Made by a program: the position numbers and the translations under genes. From Candidatus Avelusimicrobium faecicola (GTDB lineage Bacteria > Elusimicrobiota > Elusimicrobia > Elusimicrobiales > Elusimicrobiaceae): 44,046 nt of DNA. The notes below the pieces were generated by a model. It was given only the letters and a program-made list of their open reading frames with translations, made no database searches and was not told where the DNA came from. This document shows positions 39,454 to 44,046 of this stretch, in pieces; positions within the stretch are counted from its first letter, which is position 1; each line of letters opens with the position of its first letter. The stretch spans positions 1 to 44,046 of the forward strand of contig UQFW01000005.1 of the NCBI GenBank assembly GCA_900540405.1, read 5' to 3'.

Positions 39454-40911
39454 ATGCTTCCCCAACTAACCACCTTAACTTATTTGGCCTGGCAAGACTG
39501 GACCGTATTTTTTTTAATTTTGGCACTTACGGCCGGCGTGGCTGTTTACGGCAATATCCGCTTGAAAAAAGGCGGCAACAAAGCTCTGGATTACCTGCTG
39601 ATGGGCCGCCGCCTGACACTGCCCCTGTTTGTAGCCACCCTGGTAGCCACCTGGTACGGCGGCATTTTCGGCGTGAATGAAATTACGTTTAACTACGGCA
39701 TTTACAACTTTGTGACACAAGGTGTTTTTTGGTATGCGGCGTATATTATTTTTGCCTTGTTTATTGCCAACAAAGTGGCGGCCTACCAGTCCGTCACCCT
39801 GCCGGATTTAGCCGGGCGGATGTTCGGCCCCAAAGCCGCCAAAACCGCCGCTATTTTTACATTTTTTTATATTACCCCCATCGCTTATGCGTTAAGTTTG
39901 GGGATGTTCTTAAATATGGTGTTTGGTATCAGCATTTTGCAAGGTATGATACTCGGCACGCTGTTTTCGTGTTTGTACTCGGTATGGGGCGGGTTTAAGA
40001 GTGTGGTATTTTCCGACGTGGTGCAATTTACCGTAATGTGCCTGGCGGTACTGCTGGTGGCATTATTTTCCGTACATACCTTTGGCGGGTGGAGCTTTTT
40101 GAAAGCGAACTTGCCGCCCGGGCATTTTACATTAACCGGCGGAAACGGCATTATGAACACGCTGATTTGGGGCTTTATTGCGTTATCCGCACTGATTGAC
40201 CCCAGTTTCTACCAACGCTGTTTTGCGGCAGAGTCCCCGGCAGTTGTAAAAAAAGGCGTTTTAATTTCCACCTTTATTTGGTTTTGTTTTGATTTATGCA
40301 CCACGGCGGGCTCCCTGTACGCGCGGGCCTTACTGCCGGATGCCCAACCCGGGGAAGCCTACTTCTTTTACGCCATACAACTGTTGCCCACCGGGCTGAA
40401 AGGCTTGTTTGTGGCCGGCATTTTAGCCATTATTTTATCCACCTTAAATTCCTTTTTGTTTATTGCGTCCAATACGTTAAGTTTTGATTTATTAAGAAGC
40501 CGCTTCAAAAATGTGGTATTATCCAACCGCATTTCCCTGTTTGCCGTGGGGGCGCTCGCGGTGGTGGGGGCGGCTGTTTTTAAGGGCAGTTTTAAGGAAA
40601 TTTGGCTCACGCTGGGCTCGTACTTTTCGGCCTGTTTACTAGTGCCTATTTTAATGGGCTACCTTTTCCCGGGGCGCATGACGGATAACGCCTTTGTGAC
40701 GGCCTCCCTTACCAGTGCGGCCGGAATGACCCTCTGGCGGTTTTTGCCGGTATTCTTGCGCCACGCCCAGAATGATTTTGGCCGGGGCTTATCCGGCGCG
40801 GCGCAAACATTAGCCCCCTTTTACATCGGGCTTCTTACCGGCCTGGCCGTTATTTTTATATACTGTTTAGGGAACTATGCAAAACCTGTCAAACGTATTA
40901 CTTATCGGTAA
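39454..40911 (+). CDS. Sodium:solute symporter (SSS family)
   Basis: This 485-residue SSS-family transporter has about thirteen helices. Family marks are DYLLMGRRLTLPLFVATLVATWYGG, with the Na+-site helix; SLYSVWGGFKSVVFSDVVQF-type sequence (YSVWGGFKSVVFSDVVQF) around residue 190; and ALIDPSFYQRCFAAES. The ATG at 39454 follows GAAGGATG; a longer reading from 39361 would begin inside the upstream carrier. It overlaps the thiamine pyrophosphokinase gene by 35 bp, so it may import thiamine or a precursor. That substrate is inferred from context; SSS proteins also carry sugars, pantothenate and amino acids. Confidence 0.88.
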   Translation: MLPQLTTLTYLAWQDWTVFFLILALTAGVAVYGNIRLKKGGNKALDYLLMGRRLTLPLFVATLVATWYGGIFGVNEITFNYGIYNFVTQGVFWYAAYIIFALFIANKVAAYQSVTLPDLAGRMFGPKAAKTAAIFTFFYITPIAYALSLGMFLNMVFGISILQGMILGTLFSCLYSVWGGFKSVVFSDVVQFTVMCLAVLLVALFSVHTFGGWSFLKANLPPGHFTLTGGNGIMNTLIWGFIALSALIDPSFYQRCFAAESPAVVKKGVLISTFIWFCFDLCTTAGSLYARALLPDAQPGEAYFFYAIQLLPTGLKGLFVAGILAIILSTLNSFLFIASNTLSFDLLRSRFKNVVLSNRISLFAVGALAVVGAAVFKGSFKEIWLTLGSYFSACLLVPILMGYLFPGRMTDNAFVTASLTSAAGMTLWRFLPVFLRHAQNDFGRGLSGAAQTLAPFYIGLLTGLAVIFIYCLGNYAKPVKRITYR

Positions 40912-41491
40912 TGGCACCTTGCCCGGGGCCGCGTTGTTAGAGCGCCTGGCCCGGCAAGCCACCTTTATTTTAGCCGCGGACGGCGGGGCCGACAAAGCCC
41001 GCGCGGCGGGCATACAGCCGGACCTGGTAATTGGGGATTTGGATTCCCTGGCCTCCGCGCCGGAGCAAGTGTTGCGTGTCCCCCGCCAAGATAATACCGA
41101 TTTGGAAAAAGCCCTGGATTGGCTCACAGCCCACCGCGCCGGGCGCGTGTGCATTGTGGGCAGTGTGGGCGGACGGTGGGATTTTTCTATTGGGAATTTT
41201 CTATCCGTTTATTCTTATTTGCCTGCGCTGGATATTTATTTTGCCGGGGACGGCTGGAAAATTTATCCGCTTGTGCAGGGCACGCAAAAGGCCGTGCGGC
41301 CGGGGGCGCGGGTGAGTTTAATTCCGTTTACCGCCTGCACCCGGGTAAATTTGAGCGGCACGCAATACCCCTTAACCAATGCACAACTGGCCCTGGGGCA
41401 CACCGGGCGCACCTTGAGCAACTGCGCACAACAGGCGCAAATAACCGTGCAGTTTGAAAGCGGCTTTATGCTTTTGTATATAGAAGATTAA
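40877..41491 (+). CDS. thiN: Thiamine pyrophosphokinase
   Basis: This 204-residue enzyme transfers pyrophosphate from ATP to thiamine, giving thiamine diphosphate. Motifs are LAADGGADKARAAG, PDLVIGDLDSL (the acidic metal site), QDNTDLEKALDWL, and GSVGGRWDFS, where the family usually has GGRxDH, so His is Phe here. The C-terminal half is a beta domain with TQYPLTNAQLALG. The start lies 35 bp inside the SSS transporter gene, implying coupled translation. It does not encode ThiE or ThiD functions, consistent with a salvage-only route. Confidence 0.9.
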   Translation: MQNLSNVLLIGNGTLPGAALLERLARQATFILAADGGADKARAAGIQPDLVIGDLDSLASAPEQVLRVPRQDNTDLEKALDWLTAHRAGRVCIVGSVGGRWDFSIGNFLSVYSYLPALDIYFAGDGWKIYPLVQGTQKAVRPGARVSLIPFTACTRVNLSGTQYPLTNAQLALGHTGRTLSNCAQQAQITVQFESGFMLLYIED

Positions 41492-41505
41492 CAGACTTAT
41501 TACCG

Positions 41506-41534
41506 AAAAAGCCTCCCATTGGGGAGGCTTTTTT
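41506..41534. terminator. Bidirectional terminator between thiN and the TPR gene
   Basis: AAAAAGCCTCCC (41506-41517) pairs with GGGAGGCTTTTTT (41522-41534) around a 4-nt loop. Flanking A and T runs let it work for both convergent units. Confidence 0.9.
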
Positions 41535-41564
41535 GCGTGGTGCGGATAAAACCAAAATGTAAAC

Positions 41565-43103
41565 TTAAAAGTGTTTCTTGCGGAATTTTTGGGCCGGTTT
41601 CCAACCGCCGTCCGCCGCCTGAACCACATACGCGCGGGCTTTTTCCGTTTGGCCCAACGCCCAATAAACAAGCCCCAAATGATACGCAATTTCCGGGTTT
41701 TCGTTCACAAAAGCGGGGTCAATCCCTTGTAAAATATCCAACGCGCGCGCATATTCCCCGCGCCGGTAATACACCCACCCCAGCGTATCCTGGAAAGAGC
41801 CGTCCTGCGGTTGCAAGGCTAACGCTTTTTCCGCCATTTTTTGGGCTTTTTCCAACCGGGTATTGCGCTGGGCCAAACTGTACGCCCATAAATTATAAGC
41901 CGGGGCGTTATCTTCTTCCTGCGCCAGAAGGGCTTGCAGTTGGGTTTCCATTTCTTTATATTTTTTTAAGCTCTCCAGCGTAAACGCATACGCCAGGCGG
42001 GCATCCGCATATTCCGGGCGGGCCGCCAGTATTTTTTTAAGCACCCGCGCCGCCGCACGGTGTTGGCCGGCATCTTGCAAAGCCAACGCATAAAAATAGC
42101 CGATTTCCACACTGCCGTCAAACTGTTTATAGGCTTGTTTTAAGGTGTCCAACGCGGCTTGGGAATGGCCCATTTTTTGTTGGTAAAAACTGGCCTGCAA
42201 CCACTTGCCGGAATTTTTATTATAATCCGCCGCGGCCTGCAAATACTTGAGCGCCTGCGGCCAATCCTGCCGTTGTTCGGCCAGCATAGCCAAAAAATAG
42301 TTGGCGTTTACATCCCCGGGGTCTATTTGGGCGGCTTTTTGGTAATATTTTTGGGCGTTTTCCAAATCTTTCCCCACCAGATAAACGGAGCCCATGCGCG
42401 TATACATATCCGCACTTTGATAGCCCAATTTTTCCAGTTGTTCGTACTCGCGCAACATAAAAAAGAAGTTGGAAGTCCGCTCAAACAGTTCTGCGCGGCC
42501 CAAGTAGGCATCTTCGTAAGCGGGGTCTAAATCGGTGGCTTTGTTGTAAAAGGTTAAGGCTTGTTGCGGGTCTTTCATCCGCCAGTAGTGTTTGCCGAGT
42601 TCCACATACACCGCAGGCGCAAGCGCGGGCACTTTTTCCGCCAGGTTTTGCATTTCTTCCACGGCTTGCGGGGTGCCCTCATACGCCAACAGCAGTAAAT
42701 ACTGGTATGCAATACGCGCATCTTCGGGCGACAATTCAAGCGCTTTTTGGTAGGCTTCTTTGGCGGCGGACACTTGTTGCTGTTTTAACAGATAAGCGGC
42801 CCGCACCGTCCAATCGTCTTCGTCCGCTTCGGGCGTGATAAAATCGGCATATTTTTCCACCTCCGGCAGGCGGTTTTGCATAATGGCGGTGGCTACAATA
42901 TTGCGTTTGAGATAGGCCGAATCCGGCGCCAAAGAGAGGGCTTTTTCAAACAAAACAAGGGCCTCGGGGGAGTTATCCCGCTGGGCATACAACCCCTCTA
43001 CAAAGGTTTTATACAGGGCGGCCTCGCGCGCGCTTTGCGGCCCTAACTTAAACGCCCCCGCAGGCAGGGCGAGCAATAACAAAAATACCCAGCAATGTTT
43101 CAT
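41565..43103 (-). CDS. Exported TPR-repeat protein
   Basis: This 512-residue protein has a signal peptide (about 1-17, ending LPAGA) without a lipobox Cys, then roughly a dozen tetratricopeptide repeats to the C-terminus, for example AKEAYQKALELSPEDARIAYQ and ALTFYNKATDLDPAYEDAYLG. It is probably periplasmic or outer-membrane associated, serving as a scaffold. It resembles the TPR proteins found beside pilus or secretion systems, but no such system is here. Its ATG overlaps the rimI stop by 4 bp, so it is third in tsaB-rimI-TPR. Confidence 0.85.
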   Translation of the reverse strand: MKHCWVFLLLLALPAGAFKLGPQSAREAALYKTFVEGLYAQRDNSPEALVLFEKALSLAPDSAYLKRNIVATAIMQNRLPEVEKYADFITPEADEDDWTVRAAYLLKQQQVSAAKEAYQKALELSPEDARIAYQYLLLLAYEGTPQAVEEMQNLAEKVPALAPAVYVELGKHYWRMKDPQQALTFYNKATDLDPAYEDAYLGRAELFERTSNFFFMLREYEQLEKLGYQSADMYTRMGSVYLVGKDLENAQKYYQKAAQIDPGDVNANYFLAMLAEQRQDWPQALKYLQAAADYNKNSGKWLQASFYQQKMGHSQAALDTLKQAYKQFDGSVEIGYFYALALQDAGQHRAAARVLKKILAARPEYADARLAYAFTLESLKKYKEMETQLQALLAQEEDNAPAYNLWAYSLAQRNTRLEKAQKMAEKALALQPQDGSFQDTLGWVYYRRGEYARALDILQGIDPAFVNENPEIAYHLGLVYWALGQTEKARAYVVQAADGGWKPAQKFRKKHF

Positions 43104-43531
43104 AGCATTTTCCCCATTAAAAGCGCATCTGCGGAGCCGTAAAATTGCTTCCGCCGCCCCAATACGGTAAACCCGGCGCGCCGGTACCAGGCTTGTGCCG
43201 GGAAATTTTGCGCGTGAACTTCCAGCGTAATACGCTTTACGCCATGCGCGGCCAATGCGGCCAGGAGTTGCGCCATTAATGCCTTGGCAACCCCGCGGCG
43301 GGTAAACGCCGGGTCTACGGCGGCATTTAGAATTTCGGCCTCATCCGCGGCGTAGCGGGCGCAAATAAAACCGACGGTTTTTTGTCCGTCACGCGCCGCC
43401 CATATTACGGCGCACGGTTGTTTTAATTCCCCCGCAAAGCCGTCTTCCCCCCACCCGGCGGCAAACGGTTGCCGGGCCTCTATGCGGGCCAACTCCTCCG
43501 CTTGGGCGAAAACAGCCGGTAAAAATTCCAT
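43100..43531 (-). CDS. rimI: Ribosomal protein S18 alanine N-acetyltransferase RimI
   Basis: This 143-residue GNAT acetyltransferase has the acetyl-CoA loop FTRRGVAKAL and the RimI-typical EAEILNAAVDPAFTRRG, then TLEVHAQNFPAQAWYRRAGF and FYGSADALLM near the end. RimI acetylates the N-terminal Ala of ribosomal protein S18. It sits between tsaB (one base upstream) and the TPR gene (4-bp overlap). tsaB-rimI adjacency is widespread. The first 40 residues are less conserved. Confidence 0.9.
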   Translation of the reverse strand: MEFLPAVFAQAEELARIEARQPFAAGWGEDGFAGELKQPCAVIWAARDGQKTVGFICARYAADEAEILNAAVDPAFTRRGVAKALMAQLLAALAAHGVKRITLEVHAQNFPAQAWYRRAGFTVLGRRKQFYGSADALLMGKML

Positions 43532-43532
43532 A

Positions 43533-44046
43533 TTATTTACCTAATAGTTCAAAGCGGGCCGGTTTCAAGTATAGAGGCTCCAACGCATCTTTTTGGTATG
43601 CGTCATTTTGCGCCACCGCCACCAAAGTTTCCGGCCGCACAATACAATCCTTAAAATCCGCCAAAGTATAGCGCCCTTCCAGTAAAGTTTCCAACGGCGT
43701 ATGCTCTTTATCGGCCCCGGCCACAAAAAGCGGCTCCTTGCGGGCGGCCAAACGCGCCAATAATTCTTCGCGCGAGAGCCACTGGGGGGCCTCGCTTTGC
43801 GCATTAAAAATTTGCAGGAAGTATTCTTCCCTAAATGCGTGCCACACCACCGCCAAAGAGCCCGTCGGGTTTTGGGCTTTCCACGTTAAAAAGCGTTTAC
43901 TGGCGGCCACTTGCAGGCGCACGGCTTCAAACACTGTTATTCCGTACACCTTAGCCCCGCTTAAATATTTAAGCATAGAAGCAAACGTAAGCGAAATGCG
44001 TATGCCGGTAAAACGGCCCGGGCCGCGGATAATGGCCACTTTGGCG
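43533..44046 (-). CDS. tsaB: tRNA threonylcarbamoyladenosine biosynthesis protein TsaB (partial, start outside window)
   Basis: About 171 C-terminal residues of TsaB are present; the reading frame is open through the right edge (Ala-Lys-Val ahead of AIIRGPGRFTG), so the true start lies beyond 44046. The RGPGRFTGIRISLTFASML stretch matches TsaB's GPGSFTGLRxG, with Arg for the usual Ser. TsaB pairs with TsaD to transfer threonylcarbamoyl to A37; it lacks the catalytic metal site of TsaD. The stop is one base before rimI. tsaC lies in the same window. Confidence 0.9.
   Translation of the reverse strand, partial: AKVAIIRGPGRFTGIRISLTFASMLKYLSGAKVYGITVFEAVRLQVAASKRFLTWKAQNPTGSLAVVWHAFREEYFLQIFNAQSEAPQWLSREELLARLAARKEPLFVAGADKEHTPLETLLEGRYTLADFKDCIVRPETLVAVAQNDAYQKDALEPLYLKPARFELLGK

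Noticed and set aside
1-44046. Mobile elements, CRISPR arrays, tRNA or rRNA genes
   Set aside because: No transposase, integrase, direct-repeat array, tRNA cloverleaf or rRNA segment was recognised on either strand.

Overview
This 44 kb window is a dense, ordinary-looking bacterial chromosome segment with about 50% G+C, short intergenic gaps and many 1-35 bp gene overlaps. It carries no phage, transposon, CRISPR array, tRNA or rRNA gene. The lone type IV prepilin of the FTLIE class, the MoxR/Bat operon, an outer-envelope sugar gene (gmhA), lipoproteins with LspA, and symporters for organic or amino acids suggest a Gram-negative, probably anaerobic host-associated bacterium. The overall style resembles gut Elusimicrobiota; that placement is inference and was not tested by a search.

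Layout. (1) 1-273: three tandem, near-consensus sigma70 promoters on the minus strand fire leftward out of the window. (2) 274-1186: a divergent HxlR regulator and cupin. (3) 1282-3228: two tandem paralogous membrane proteins of unknown function. (4) 3322-14365: one long plus-strand unit, moxR - DUF58 - DUF4381-like - batA - batB - batC - batD - batE, running on into three sugar-phosphate isomerases (gmhA, rpiB, pgi). (5) 14419-17135: miaB, a PilZ protein and miaA, so both enzymes of the ms2i6A37 tRNA pathway. (6) 17235-20036: a prepilin, HflX and a secreted trypsin-like protease. (7) 20126-22025: plsY - gpsA - HU. (8) 29465 down to 22107, minus strand: ileS - lspA - TPR lipoprotein - degenerate P1B-type ATPase - queF - membrane-anchored PrcB-like protein. 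(9) 29552-31408: a DtxR-family regulator with a DtxR-box-like operator, divergent from gdhA. (10) 31576-32557, minus: an RNase HI-like gene followed by the RNase P RNA. (11) 32657-33913: a DAACS symporter. (12) 36308 down to 34006, minus: rsmI - tsaC - orphan histidine kinase. (13) 36436-41491: two YfcC-type carriers, then an SSS symporter overlapping thiamine pyrophosphokinase. (14) 44046 down to 41565, minus: tsaB (cut by the window edge) - rimI - TPR protein.

How the genes fit together. Translation quality control is over-represented: miaA, miaB, tsaB, tsaC, queF, rsmI, rimI, ileS and rnpB. The Bat operon encodes an envelope-associated MoxR ATPase and VWA complex. The ileS-lspA-lipoprotein order couples lipoprotein processing to a likely substrate.

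The points most worth a second look are: a P1B ATPase that has lost both its TGE glutamate and all recognisable metal ligands; covarying base changes in the normally near-invariant P4 core of RNase P RNA; the three tandem strong promoters at the left edge; and at least seven genes whose -10 box sits only 6-7 nt before the start codon, predicting leaderless mRNAs.
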